Shown piece by piece: positions 17,867 through 26,617 of a stretch of 62,083 bases of DNA. The stretch is from contig JAKARI010000008.1 of the NCBI GenBank assembly GCA_021819245.1, positions 28,225 through 90,307 of the forward strand, written 5' to 3'. The notes below the pieces were generated by a model that worked only from the letters and a program-made list of their open reading frames with translations, was not told where the DNA came from and searched no databases. A program made the translations under genes and the position numbers. This DNA comes from Pseudomonadota bacterium. Lineage in GTDB: Bacteria > Pseudomonadota > Gammaproteobacteria > Acidiferrobacterales > Acidiferrobacteraceae. Position 1 is the stretch's first letter, and each line of letters opens with the position of its first letter.

Positions 17867-18948
17867 ATGTCCCCCGCTGTTAATAGAAAGTAAGAAGACA
17901 AGACCACCCGATGCATCTGGCTGTGCCATCGGCGCTTGCATCTTGGTGCGCCACCGTCTTATAGATCGCCGGCCACCCCCTATCATGGATGCCCGTTGTT
18001 GCAGGCACGTTAATGTGTGATGGCTATGCACCTCACGGGGCATCGCCGAATTCGGCGCCTGCGTTCAGGGGCATGTGCGACCATAATCAGTGGGCGCTAG
18101 CCATTGACGCCAACGCGTCCCTCATCGACGTTTTCGGCGCCCCGCCGTTTCGATGACGAGCGCTGCGTACCGCGCTCGAGAGGTAGGAACGCATGATTGG
18201 CCGTGCGGTCTTGCCGTCTAGCCATGCTCTGATAGGTCTCCGTGTGGGCACGAGGTCATGACATACGCTGGTAACCGCGCCCCCGTGCATAGAAAGTCCC
18301 GAACGGCCCCTGCAGTAGTTGCATAGCTTTCTGCCCCACCCGGCGGGTTTCCCATACGTTGTCTAAACCGGGGGCGGTGCTTTGTGAGGACGATCGGGGG
18401 TGGCTAGGAAAACATTCGCGCAGGCCGACTGCGGACAACTACGGCAAATGCGATCCGAGGACTAGCCATTGCGTGCAATGTGAACAGAGGCGGTCTCGGA
18501 AATCGCGCTGAATTAAGCAAGCACATGCCAAAACATCTGTGTGGGCACAGCGCCCGGGAGCGCGGCGGGCGCTGCTTGCCGGCTACGACACGAGAATGCG
18601 CTCAGAAGTGAAACGCTCTAGCGGCAAAACCAATAGCGTGGTGACTGTCTATGAAAGATACGACGTCCATGCGTGGCCAGAGTCCCAGCGAGAATAAACA
18701 TAAAATCCTGCTGGAAATGATTGGCCATATCATAGGCAAGGAATAAGGTCGAAGGTCCTAGCGAGGCGCTGCCCATCGAGGGGGCAATGCATGCCCGCTT
18801 TCGGGGCGGGGGCTCCCCGATGCTGCAAGGACACGACGTTATGATGGCATTTATGCGTAGGAATAGCACATCGCCTGGTATGGCATGGTTAGTGCTTATA
18901 GCGTTGCGTACAACGTTGCGTTGGGTGATCAAACATATGGGGGTAGAA
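17867..18948. other. 1.08-kb intergenic region between divergent TonB receptors
   Basis: An unusually long non-coding stretch for this compact window. The few open frames (for example near 18087-18438 and 18618-18932, minus) have no recognisable protein character. A perfect 14-bp palindrome CGCCGAATTCGGCG lies at 18044-18057. AT-rich patches near 18480-18530 and 18640-18760 are candidate promoter areas for receptor 2. No known riboswitch was recognised. Confidence 0.5.
18881..18896 (+). promoter_or_regulatory. Candidate sigma-54 promoter of TonB receptor 2
   Basis: TGGCATGGTTAGTGCT has GG (18882-18883) and GC (18894-18895) exactly 10 bases apart, as in the -24/-12 consensus TGGCACG-N4-TTGCT. 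It deviates at two consensus positions. It would place the transcript start about 40 bases before the chosen ATG at 18949. Weak without an activator site. Confidence 0.35.
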
Positions 18949-21222
18949 ATGCCGTCAATCGCAATCTCTGTTGGACGTGCGTCTCGGAATATTTTTCACG
19001 CGGCACTCGCAGGCGCCATAGCGGCGGCCTTCCCGGGTCTTGCAAGCGCCCGCGCACGACCTATGGTTGTCGCTGAGCATGGAAAGGTCGTGAAGATTGC
19101 ATCGGTCAGTAAAACCGGCAAGAAGCACAAGGGTCGTGGCCGGCCGGTCGTTATGGGTGGTGTCCACGGGGCGCCGGTGGCAAGCCTAGTCGCTGCGGCC
19201 TTGCATGGCGACGAGATGGCAGAGAATGCGCAGACGGTTCTAAACAGTATGCCAGGGACTAACGTCACTAGCACGAATCCCTTAGGCACGCGGCCCCATA
19301 TCTCGGTCAGGGGTTTTTCGGGGACCCAACTTGGATACACTTTTGACGGCCTGCCGATAGGGGACCTCTTTAGCGGTGGACTGACGGGCGGCAATAATAA
19401 TTACGCCTCTCTTTATAACCTCGTGCCGGTGACCTTGGGCGAGAGTTCGGGGATCAACGTCATTTATGGCCCAGCAGAGCCCTCGGTGGATTCCGTAGGC
19501 GGCATGGGCGGGACCGTGGAATACATGCCGCGTCTGCCGGGAAAGACGTTTTCAGCATCCGTGTTTGGCGGGTTTGGGAGCTTTGATACCAGGAACTATG
19601 GGGCGGAGGTGAATACGGGTGCGTCCAAGAATGGCGGCGCCCTGTTCCTGCGGGCCGCGCACCATAGTACGGGAAATTATCTTGAGAACTCCCCAGACCG
19701 CGGCAATTCCTTCTACGGGGCGTATGTTTTGCCTTCGCGGGGCGGCCGATCGCGGTTTAGTGCGATCGTTCTCTACAATAACAATTCTGGCTACATTCCG
19801 GCGCGCATGCCGGCTGCATTGCTTTCGCTTTACGGGCCCAACTACCAATGGCCGCAAAGCTTCACCTACTCCTATGGCCAAGCGACTCATGAAATGGTCG
19901 TCCTCGGCTACAAGACCGAAATGAATCGCTACATCCTGCTTGATAGCAAGGCCTTTTACGCCTATACCCGTTCCGATCAGCTCACGTATCAGAACCCGGC
20001 GGTGACGCCCACCTATGACGGGAATATCACATACTTTCCGTATGGTAATGGGGCGCCCTATAATCGGTATATCTATGTCACCCGGACCGCAGGCCTAAGC
20101 GAGGCCGTAAACCTCATGCTTGGGCCAGACACGGTGACATTCGGCGGCTTCGGGGCCGCCTCGATCTACCATTCGAGCCAGTACTGGCTCGCAAGTCCAG
20201 GGGCGGCCAGTGTGCCGGGTCAGAATGACGCCTGGGACGAGCATGCCTATCGGCTCTACGGCAAGATCTACGCGCAGGCGGAACTGAAATTCCTGGGCGC
20301 GCTTACGATCGTGCCGGGCGTGAAGGAGGAGTACGCCGATACCGCAATCAACGATATCCCGGGCGCGTACTATCCGGTTGGGGCAAGCAGCGGCAACAAC
20401 TATACCGAGCCGTCACCGTATTTGGGCGCGTCTTATAAGGTGACCCGGGATGTTAAGGTCTATGGCAATGTCGCGCAGGCCTACAAGTTCCCCAATATCT
20501 CCGCATATTATTCGGCCGACTCGTTTGCTACCCCGACCTCGCCGCCACCTGGCATCTCGGTCCTTCCGGAAAGGGTTACGAGCTACCAGATCGGGGTGGC
20601 ATTTCGCAGCCGGCGCACGGCCTTGGGTGCTGCGTTTTACCGCCAGTACTTTGCGCACACCTTTAGTTCGGTATATGACGCCACAAACGGCCTGACGTAT
20701 GAGTACAATTACGGGGCATCGCGCTATACGGGCCTGGACTTGACCGGATCCTATAAGCCAGGCTATGGGCTTAAGATCTATGGGGGCTGGTCTTTGCAGA
20801 GCGCGCAATATACATCCAATGCCACCAACTCGTTTGGCAGCTCGGTCAGCGCCGGCGATCCCAGACAGTATACACCGCATTATTTGGCCAATATTGGCGT
20901 TGAAGAACGATACGCGCGCGTGACGGGCGCTCTCTGGGCCAACTTCGTGGGTTCGCAGGTAATCGGCACATCTGCCGGCGGCCCGACCACGGGTTCGGTG
21001 CCTGCCTATCGGACTGTGAATGCCTCATTGACCTACACCTTGCCCATACACGCCCCGGGCATCAAGTCCTTGAAGGCGTCACTCAACATCACCAACATCT
21101 TGAACAGTCACGCCTACATCTACGAGAAGCAGTTCATCTACCCAAGCGGAACCGGGACCTATAATGAGGCCGAGCCGATGATGCCGCGATTCGTGGGCGT
21201 TGAATTGACGGCCACATTTTAG
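18949..21222 (+). CDS. TonB-dependent outer-membrane receptor (2)
   Basis: A 757-residue receptor. The start at 18949 follows GGGGG and gives a signal peptide ('HAALAGAIAAAFPGLASA'). A basic linker (Lys/Arg rich, about 30-65) precedes the plug (about 75-190: 'ISVRGFSGTQLGYTFDGLPIGDLF', shortened here to its core). The beta-barrel ends with Phe ('VELTATF'). It shares the plug layout of receptor 1 ('FDGLPIGD' against 'FDGIPLND') and the 'NSPDRGNSFYGAYVLP' / 'NSADQNNNFYYAGLLP' region, so the two are paralogs. The ligand is unknown. Position beside the NUP-GGT-GuaD operon and the ExbBD-TonB set suggests a nucleoside, nucleobase or organophosphate. Confidence 0.92.
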   Translation: MPSIAISVGRASRNIFHAALAGAIAAAFPGLASARARPMVVAEHGKVVKIASVSKTGKKHKGRGRPVVMGGVHGAPVASLVAAALHGDEMAENAQTVLNSMPGTNVTSTNPLGTRPHISVRGFSGTQLGYTFDGLPIGDLFSGGLTGGNNNYASLYNLVPVTLGESSGINVIYGPAEPSVDSVGGMGGTVEYMPRLPGKTFSASVFGGFGSFDTRNYGAEVNTGASKNGGALFLRAAHHSTGNYLENSPDRGNSFYGAYVLPSRGGRSRFSAIVLYNNNSGYIPARMPAALLSLYGPNYQWPQSFTYSYGQATHEMVVLGYKTEMNRYILLDSKAFYAYTRSDQLTYQNPAVTPTYDGNITYFPYGNGAPYNRYIYVTRTAGLSEAVNLMLGPDTVTFGGFGAASIYHSSQYWLASPGAASVPGQNDAWDEHAYRLYGKIYAQAELKFLGALTIVPGVKEEYADTAINDIPGAYYPVGASSGNNYTEPSPYLGASYKVTRDVKVYGNVAQAYKFPNISAYYSADSFATPTSPPPGISVLPERVTSYQIGVAFRSRRTALGAAFYRQYFAHTFSSVYDATNGLTYEYNYGASRYTGLDLTGSYKPGYGLKIYGGWSLQSAQYTSNATNSFGSSVSAGDPRQYTPHYLANIGVEERYARVTGALWANFVGSQVIGTSAGGPTTGSVPAYRTVNASLTYTLPIHAPGIKSLKASLNITNILNSHAYIYEKQFIYPSGTGTYNEAEPMMPRFVGVELTATF

Positions 21223-21240
21223 GGATGGCGCCAGATGAGA

Positions 21241-21269
21241 GCCTCCGGCCGATGCGACAGGCCGGGGGC
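21241..21269. terminator. Hairpin between convergent receptor and NUP genes
   Basis: GCCTCCGGCC (21241-21250) pairs with GGCCGGGGGC (21260-21269), with one G-T pair and a 9-base loop. It sits in the 58-base gap between convergent stops, where a bidirectional terminator is expected. No T run is present, so strength is uncertain. Confidence 0.4.
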
Positions 21270-21280
21270 CATGGTTGGTG

Positions 21281-22228
21281 TCAGGGATGGTGCAAGACAA
21301 GACGGGCTATGATGCGCCGCGTGACGAGATAGGCATTGCGGGCGGCGAGTGATCCGGCGTATTCATCACCCTTGGCAATGATAGTGCCGACCGAGGTCGC
21401 AGGCGGCGGGACGTCGATGTCGGACACCGCGCGCACCGACAGGTAGTGGTCCTGAAGGCCGAAGGCGGCAAGGGCAGCGATGTCGCCTAGGTCCTCCATC
21501 GCGGTTGTGGCGTAGCGTGCGCTCCGGTGGGTATAGAGCGCGACGATGTGGCGGGCGATGCGCTGGTTTTGCCGTCCGATCCAGAAGTCGTCCCCCGAGA
21601 CGTTGGCGCCTTGATAGACGCCTGGGTGTTTGTTTAGGCCCAAGGCGGCATCAAGCGGCCGCACAGCGGCGCTGTTGGCAAGCGGCATCGATCGGGTCGC
21701 GGAATAGGCGGCGGATAGGAGCCGCGGGGCCACACGATAGGCGAGCGTATCCCAGGGGTTGTGGGCATAGGGGGGCCGCGGTGGCGCCCAGGCCAGGTGT
21801 CCGGATCGGGTCAGGTAATGGTGGCCAAACCCCCACGAAACGATCCAATTGGCAAGATAGACGGAGCCGAGGGCCGCCTTACCCTGCACGCCGCCTGCGA
21901 TGCCGCTGCGTATGAAGAGCGTGGCGCGCGTGTCGAGCGCCGGGTCGCGCACGATGGCGCTCGTGCGCACGGCGGCGTTGATCTCGCCTTCTCCGGTAAT
22001 CGCCACGCATACGCGGTGCGCATCGCAGATCATGGGCCGGGGAAGTCCCGGAACAGGCACGATCCGGTTGTAGCGCCCGGTGGCCTGCCAGACACGAAAC
22101 TCGGGAGGGAAGGCCGTGAGGACGACGGCCTGGGGGTGGTAAAGGGGCCCCGCCGATGCGAGCGGCGGTGCGCTGAGGATAGCGGCCAGGACTGCATGCC
22201 GTGTCCAATTCCTGCGAATGCCGGTCAT
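21281..22228 (-). CDS. Purine nucleoside permease (NUP) family protein, exported
   Basis: A 315-residue member of the NUP family, which despite its name belongs to the nucleoside phosphorylase superfamily. Family motifs are visible: 'VVLTAFPPEF', 'CVAITGEGEINAA', 'NVSGDDFWIG' and 'TTAMEDLGDIAALAAF'. The start at 22228, after GGGGG, gives a signal peptide ('HAVLAAILSAPPLASA') and no other membrane segment. I infer a periplasmic nucleoside-binding or nucleoside-cleaving enzyme rather than a channel. It is the last gene of the minus operon, 71 bases after the GGT-family gene, and is convergent with receptor 2. Confidence 0.82.
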   Translation of the reverse strand: MTGIRRNWTRHAVLAAILSAPPLASAGPLYHPQAVVLTAFPPEFRVWQATGRYNRIVPVPGLPRPMICDAHRVCVAITGEGEINAAVRTSAIVRDPALDTRATLFIRSGIAGGVQGKAALGSVYLANWIVSWGFGHHYLTRSGHLAWAPPRPPYAHNPWDTLAYRVAPRLLSAAYSATRSMPLANSAAVRPLDAALGLNKHPGVYQGANVSGDDFWIGRQNQRIARHIVALYTHRSARYATTAMEDLGDIAALAAFGLQDHYLSVRAVSDIDVPPPATSVGTIIAKGDEYAGSLAARNAYLVTRRIIARLVLHHP

Positions 22229-22299
22229 GTCTGCACCCCCTGTGTTTTTTTGAAAGGTCATGGGCGCGGGCCCGTGGCGGTCTATCTGCACCCTAGGCG

Positions 22300-23871
22300 T
22301 CAAAGCCCCAAACACAGGCCATCGCTGCGTGGGTCATACGCGCCCAGCAGAAGGCCGCCGCTTGCGTCAATGGTGATCGCGCCCGCCTGCCCGGTGCCCG
22401 GATTCAGGGCCGACACGATTTCTATCGGATAGCCAAATTGCTGCAGATCCTGAATCGCAGTCATGTCGGCATTCGTCTCGATCTTAATGCCTTTACGCGT
22501 GTCAAGAAAGGTGGGTCCGACATGGATGCGCGGCCGTGCGAGGGCGGTAAACGGATCAAGACCGAAATCGACAATGCGTGTCAGGATATGCGCCAGTGCC
22601 TGAGGTTGCCCGTCACCGCCTTGCGACCCATAAATAACGCGCACCTTGCCCTGTTTGCGATAGAGCCCCGGACTGAGGGTGTGGAGTGGGCGTTTTCCGG
22701 GGGCCCAGGCATTGGGGTGGCCTATGGTAGGTGAGAAGGCTGCGCCCCGGTTATGCCACAAGACACCCGTGTCTCCGGCCATGACGCCGCTGCCGAAATC
22801 GAAGAATAGGCTCTGAATGAGGCTTACGGACCCTCCAGCCGGATCGCGCACGCCGATCCAGACGGTGTCTCCCGGCAGTGCCGGGTCCATGGCCTCCGGC
22901 GCGGATGCGCCCGCATCGTGATGGCCATGGACGGGTCCTTCGGAATGGAGCATGGCATGCACGGGCACGGGGACGAAGGTAGGATCCGCCACGAAGCGGT
23001 TGCGGTCGGCTAGGGCTGTTTTTATCGCCTCGATGAGCAGGACGTAAAAGCGTGTATCGTCGCCACGCGCTGGCGGGATCTCGAACCGGTTCAAGAGGTG
23101 CAGAATCTGCAAGGCCGTGACCCCCTGGGTAGGCGGGGGCATATTAAAGGCCACTCCGCCCCGATAGGAAACGGCTAGGGGCCTCACATAGAGGGCCCGC
23201 GTAGCCTTAAGATCCGCGCTTGTGACGACGCTACCCGCGGCACGAAGTCCGGCGGCAAGCCGTGCCGCGAGCGGCCCTTCGTAGAAGTGGCGGGGACCAT
23301 GTTCAGCGAGTTCGCTAAGGGTGGCCGCGAGCGCGCCTTGCGTCTGCCGGCAGCCGGTTTCGCATCGTCCATGCGGCCCATCGAAGGTATCCTTGAAGCC
23401 GGGCTGGCCGCTTAATTCCTCGCGATGGGTCTTGTACCAGAAGGCTTGCGATTGACTTACAGCATAACCGTCCTTCGCGCGCGCGATGGCGGGTGCCATA
23501 ATGGCCGGCCAGCCAAGCCTCCCGGCCCAGGATTCGCGACTGAACTGGTAGGCAAGTCCCCAGCTATCGACGGCGCCGGCGGTCGTGAAGGCGGCGGCAG
23601 GGCCCCGCTGCGCGTGTTCCGCATCTGGCGGTTTGGCGGCGGCCGCCTGTCCGATACCGAGGATGCCAAGCGGTTCGCCTTCGTCTTTGGCGACCAGCCA
23701 GCAGGCGTCGCCTCCCAGCCCCGTCATGTGCGGGTAGACGACGCACAGCATGGCGGCGGCCGCCAATGCCGCTTCTATGGCGTTACCTCCCGCGCGCAAA
23801 ATGGTGAGCCCGGCGCCGGTGGCGTCCGGATGCGGGGTTGTGATAAGCGCGGTGCGCGACTGGGCTAGCAT
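22300..23871 (-). CDS. Gamma-glutamyltransferase-family Ntn hydrolase (HpxW-like)
   Basis: A 523-residue cytoplasmic (no signal peptide) member of the GGT family. It has the N-terminal 'AGLTILRAGGNAIEAALA' and 'VVYPHMTGLGGDACWL' motifs. The self-processing nucleophile Thr is in 'PGDTVWIGVRD', followed by the 'FDFGSGVMAGDTGVL' segment. True GGTs are usually exported. Cytoplasmic relatives include HpxW, an oxamate amidohydrolase of purine catabolism, which fits the neighbourhood. I infer an amidohydrolase acting on a small acid amide from ring degradation. It overlaps the guanine-deaminase-like gene by 7 bases. Confidence 0.8.
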   Translation of the reverse strand: MLAQSRTALITTPHPDATGAGLTILRAGGNAIEAALAAAAMLCVVYPHMTGLGGDACWLVAKDEGEPLGILGIGQAAAAKPPDAEHAQRGPAAAFTTAGAVDSWGLAYQFSRESWAGRLGWPAIMAPAIARAKDGYAVSQSQAFWYKTHREELSGQPGFKDTFDGPHGRCETGCRQTQGALAATLSELAEHGPRHFYEGPLAARLAAGLRAAGSVVTSADLKATRALYVRPLAVSYRGGVAFNMPPPTQGVTALQILHLLNRFEIPPARGDDTRFYVLLIEAIKTALADRNRFVADPTFVPVPVHAMLHSEGPVHGHHDAGASAPEAMDPALPGDTVWIGVRDPAGGSVSLIQSLFFDFGSGVMAGDTGVLWHNRGAAFSPTIGHPNAWAPGKRPLHTLSPGLYRKQGKVRVIYGSQGGDGQPQALAHILTRIVDFGLDPFTALARPRIHVGPTFLDTRKGIKIETNADMTAIQDLQQFGYPIEIVSALNPGTGQAGAITIDASGGLLLGAYDPRSDGLCLGL

Positions 23872-25127
23872 GGCGGCGCCGGGCTTGATGGCCGTGGCCG
23901 AGGGTTCATGAAGACAGGGTAACCGGCGATCCATGTGCCAAGCGGGCGCCGCTCGAGTTCGGCCATGGGGCCTTGCACGAGATCTTCGAACCATGCCTGC
24001 GGTGAGCGTAGGCGTGTCGCGCGCGGCATGAGTACGAAGTCGCCGCGCTTGCCCAGGCTCAAACTACCAGCTATTGCCCCGCGTCCCATGGCGTGCGCCC
24101 CGGCGATGGTTGCATAAAATAAGGCCGCCTCGGGTGTTACATGCACGCCAGCTGCCCGGTGCTGGCTCAGGAATCTCTGCATCACATGCAGCATGCTGTG
24201 ACTGGGCCCTGCGCCCACGTCGGATGCCAGCGCAAACGGGATCTTGTAGCGCCACGCCGTGTCGAGGTCAAAGCGGCCGCTGTCTAGGGCCTCGTTGCTT
24301 GATGGGCAGTGCGCTATCCAGCAGCCGCGCGCCGCGAGACACGACCACTCCCGCTCGCTTAAGTGAATGCAATGGCCGAGTACCGTGCGAGGGCCAAGGA
24401 GTCCTGCCCGGTCGTAGACATCGGTATAGTCGGTGGCCTCCGGGAACAGGCGCTCGACCTCCCGCACCTCGGCCTCCGATTCGGCAAGATGGGTTTGTAC
24501 GGCAAGCCCTTGATACCGCGCAAAGGCGCCCAGGGCGGCGAGATCGCGGGCCGTGCAATTGAGCGCAAATCGTGGCGTGACCGCGTAGTGGGCGCGCCCG
24601 ATGGTGTCTGGCAAAACTGCGAGATCAGACGGCGGCTTGGCGCTCGCGGCCGTGAGGTCGGCGGGCGCGTTCGTGGTCATGATCACATTTCCCGTAATCC
24701 AGTCGCCGCGCCGTGCCTCATGGGCAATGCGAGCTGCCGCGGGGTGTGGGCTTGAATAGCTCATGCCCATTACCGTGCCGGCGGCAAGGCAGTCGGCAAA
24801 AAACATCTCCGCGCGCTCGCGCGCGAGCGCGGTATCGGCGTAGCGCGCCTCTTCCGGCCAGATGTGGGTCGCAAGCCATGGCAAGAGCGCCTGGGCATAG
24901 TGCCCGCGGACGGCGTGCTGAACCCAATGGATATGGATGTCGGCGAAACCGGGCACTATCACTCCATCGAGTTCGATCGGTTCCAGGGGATGGCTCTTAA
25001 CAACTTCGTCGAACCGTCCAAGGGTGCCGATCGCGCCGTCTTCGACAAGGAGACCGCCATCATCCAGGAATTCCCACGATTGGGCATCGATCGGATTGAG
25101 AATGGCGGCGCGAAACAGGGTTCTCAT
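23865..25127 (-). CDS. Guanine-deaminase-like amidohydrolase
   Basis: A 420-residue metal-dependent amidohydrolase closest in pattern to guanine deaminase. It has '[12 protein letters not shown]' (metal His65/His67), '[12 protein letters not shown]', '[12 protein letters not shown]', '[16 protein letters not shown]' and '[15 protein letters not shown]' (metal Asp). Guanine deaminase gives xanthine plus ammonia. Related enzymes act on other aminated heterocycles such as 8-oxoguanine, cytosine derivatives and triazines, so the substrate is not certain. It overlaps the upstream cysteine hydrolase by ATGA, showing a tight operon. Confidence 0.84.
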   Translation of the reverse strand: MRTLFRAAILNPIDAQSWEFLDDGGLLVEDGAIGTLGRFDEVVKSHPLEPIELDGVIVPGFADIHIHWVQHAVRGHYAQALLPWLATHIWPEEARYADTALARERAEMFFADCLAAGTVMGMSYSSPHPAAARIAHEARRGDWITGNVIMTTNAPADLTAASAKPPSDLAVLPDTIGRAHYAVTPRFALNCTARDLAALGAFARYQGLAVQTHLAESEAEVREVERLFPEATDYTDVYDRAGLLGPRTVLGHCIHLSEREWSCLAARGCWIAHCPSSNEALDSGRFDLDTAWRYKIPFALASDVGAGPSHSMLHVMQRFLSQHRAAGVHVTPEAALFYATIAGAHAMGRGAIAGSLSLGKRGDFVLMPRATRLRSPQAWFEDLVQGPMAELERRPLGTWIAGYPVFMNPRPRPSSPAPPC

Positions 25128-25825
25128 AAGGCGATCAGGCCGGCGAGCGCCGAGCGCAGGTTGGCGGAAGGGGCCGTGGCGCCGAATATCCCCCCCTGCA
25201 TGCTGATCATGGTGATCGCGGCCTCATAGTGGCGCTTCTCTGTGGCGCCCGTGCAGTCTGTCAAAAGCAGGCATTCGAACCCCCGGTCGTTGGCCTCGCG
25301 CATAGTAGTATGCACACACACGTCGGTCGTGATCCCGGTCAAGATCAAGTGAGTCACGCCCAAGGTCCGCAGGATATGCTCGAGATCGGTTGCATAGAAG
25401 CTTCCTTTGCCGGGCTTGTCGATTACGATCTCGCCTGGCGCGGGGCGCAATTCCGGAACGATCTCCCAGCCTGGCTCGCCGCGCACCAGTATCCGCCCGC
25501 ACGGCCCGGGCTCGCCGATACCTGGACATACATTACGGCTGCGCCACCGCTTGTTGGCCGGAAGGTCGACAAGCTCCGGCCGGTGTCCCTCGCGTGTGTG
25601 TATAACGGTCATGCCGGGGACCTTGCGCACGATTTCGAGGGTCTCTTTGATTGGCCCGATGGCCGACCGGGTCAGGCTGAGGTCGTAGCCCATGGCATCC
25701 ACGTAACCACCCTTTCCACAGAAATCGGTCTGCATGTCGATTACGAGAAACGCAGTCTTGGTGGCGTGCGCCACTTTATCGAATGGCCAGACATAAGGCG
25801 TCGCTTCGACATGGTATCCGGTCAT
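25124..25825 (-). CDS. Isochorismatase-family cysteine hydrolase, biuret-hydrolase-like
   Basis: A 233-residue cysteine hydrolase. The catalytic triad reads as Asp30 ('[17 protein letters not shown]'), Lys137 ('IDKPGKGSF') and Cys170 ('[17 protein letters not shown]'). The segment '[19 protein letters not shown]' is, from memory, shared with biuret hydrolase (BiuH) of Rhizobium and its near relatives. Such enzymes cleave N-acyl or N-carboxamide ureas such as biuret and ureidoacrylate. Its partner by logic is the ring-opening amidohydrolase in the divergent operon, whose products are of this type. First strong catabolic gene of the minus operon after the cupin. Confidence 0.85.
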   Translation of the reverse strand: MTGYHVEATPYVWPFDKVAHATKTAFLVIDMQTDFCGKGGYVDAMGYDLSLTRSAIGPIKETLEIVRKVPGMTVIHTREGHRPELVDLPANKRWRSRNVCPGIGEPGPCGRILVRGEPGWEIVPELRPAPGEIVIDKPGKGSFYATDLEHILRTLGVTHLILTGITTDVCVHTTMREANDRGFECLLLTDCTGATEKRHYEAAITMISMQGGIFGATAPSANLRSALAGLIAL

Positions 25826-25834
25826 TGTGCCCTC

Positions 25835-26266
25835 CTAGGATATTGGGTTGTCATCAATGAAGGCAACCGGACTACGCCATTGTATGAGTACGAGGCACCC
25901 CTCCTCGCTCTGCACAGAATGACTGGTTCCAGCTGGGTTGAAAATATAAGAGCCGGCCGGGTAGTCACCCTGCTCGTCAGACTGGCTGCCTTGAACCACG
26001 AAGATGTGCTCATCGCCGGTGTGGACGTGCATGGGGACGCACGCGCCGGGGATATAGGATAGGAGCGCGATGTGCAGATCCGGTCCCTTGAAAAGATCTC
26101 GAATACGCACCCCAGGCCGTAACGGCCGCCATTCGGACGTGTCGGTCGCGCTATCCTGCGGGCCCAGAAAATAGCGCGATGGCTCATGCGCGGACGGCCC
26201 GCTCGCATCATAGAGGTGGGGGCTTGCGGCACGCGCCCGCTTTTTTGGGTGCTTCATCTGTCCCAT
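25835..26266 (-). CDS. Cupin-domain protein
   Basis: A 143-residue single-cupin protein. The metal-binding motif is visible as 'PMHVHTGDEHIFVVQG' (two His and Glu spaced as in cupin motif 1), with motif 2 around 'PAGSYIFNPAGTSHS'. Cupins of this ChrR-like shape may be enzymes or sensors; no specific function can be named. It is the promoter-proximal gene of the minus-strand operon, 9 bases before the cysteine hydrolase, and therefore probably co-transcribed with the catabolic genes. Confidence 0.8.
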   Translation of the reverse strand: MGQMKHPKKRARAASPHLYDASGPSAHEPSRYFLGPQDSATDTSEWRPLRPGVRIRDLFKGPDLHIALLSYIPGACVPMHVHTGDEHIFVVQGSQSDEQGDYPAGSYIFNPAGTSHSVQSEEGCLVLIQWRSPVAFIDDNPIS

Positions 26267-26544
26267 AGGTCGGTCTCAAGCCAAAATTAAAGATGCGGCG
26301 TCAGGTCAGTCGAAGCAGTAAACGTGCCAATCCGAAAGGCCCCGGGTGGCAAGTCCTTCCCGCTCCATGTGCGCCCCGCGTCCCTGCAGGCTCACCGTTT
26401 TCGTGCATTGGAGAAATGCTCGTGCCCTAGCAGGGGGCGCGGTTTTATCTGGCAAGGCCCAGCGCGTGTGCGTGATACGCGTGCGTCATGTGCAGTGAGC
26501 GGGAAATTTTGCTTGTTTCGGGCCGGCCCCAATAGGGCAGCGCG

Positions 26545-26554
26545 ATGTATACAA
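26545..26554. promoter_or_regulatory. GTATAC palindrome, putative GntR operator
   Basis: ATGTATACAA matches the perfect palindrome TTGTATACAA found upstream of exbB at 9 of 10 positions. It lies in the divergent promoter region, about 64 bases before the start of the molybdenum hydroxylase operon. FCD-type GntR regulators often bind GTATAC-centred palindromes, and one is encoded at 33326-34021. Confidence 0.5.
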
Positions 26555-26604
26555 GATGCCGTTAAGGAAGGTCCTGCCGGCGGCCGCGACGGCACGGAAA
26601 ATGC

Positions 26605-26614
26605 TGTGTACACA
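26605..26614. promoter_or_regulatory. TGTGTACACA palindrome at start of hydroxylase operon
   Basis: A perfect 10-bp palindrome immediately before the presumed ATG at 26618, 60 bases from the ATGTATACAA site. Its centre GTAC differs from the other sites, so it may be a weaker second operator or coincidence. It occupies the place where a ribosome site would be expected. Confidence 0.35.
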
Positions 26615-26617
26615 TCG

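Noticed and set aside
17921-17936. Sigma-54-like element before receptor 1 (minus strand)
   Set aside because: TGGCACAG...TGC is close, but the GG-GC spacing is 11 instead of 10.
18087-18932. Short minus-strand frames in the long intergenic region
   Set aside because: No ribosome sites, no recognisable motifs, and biased composition.
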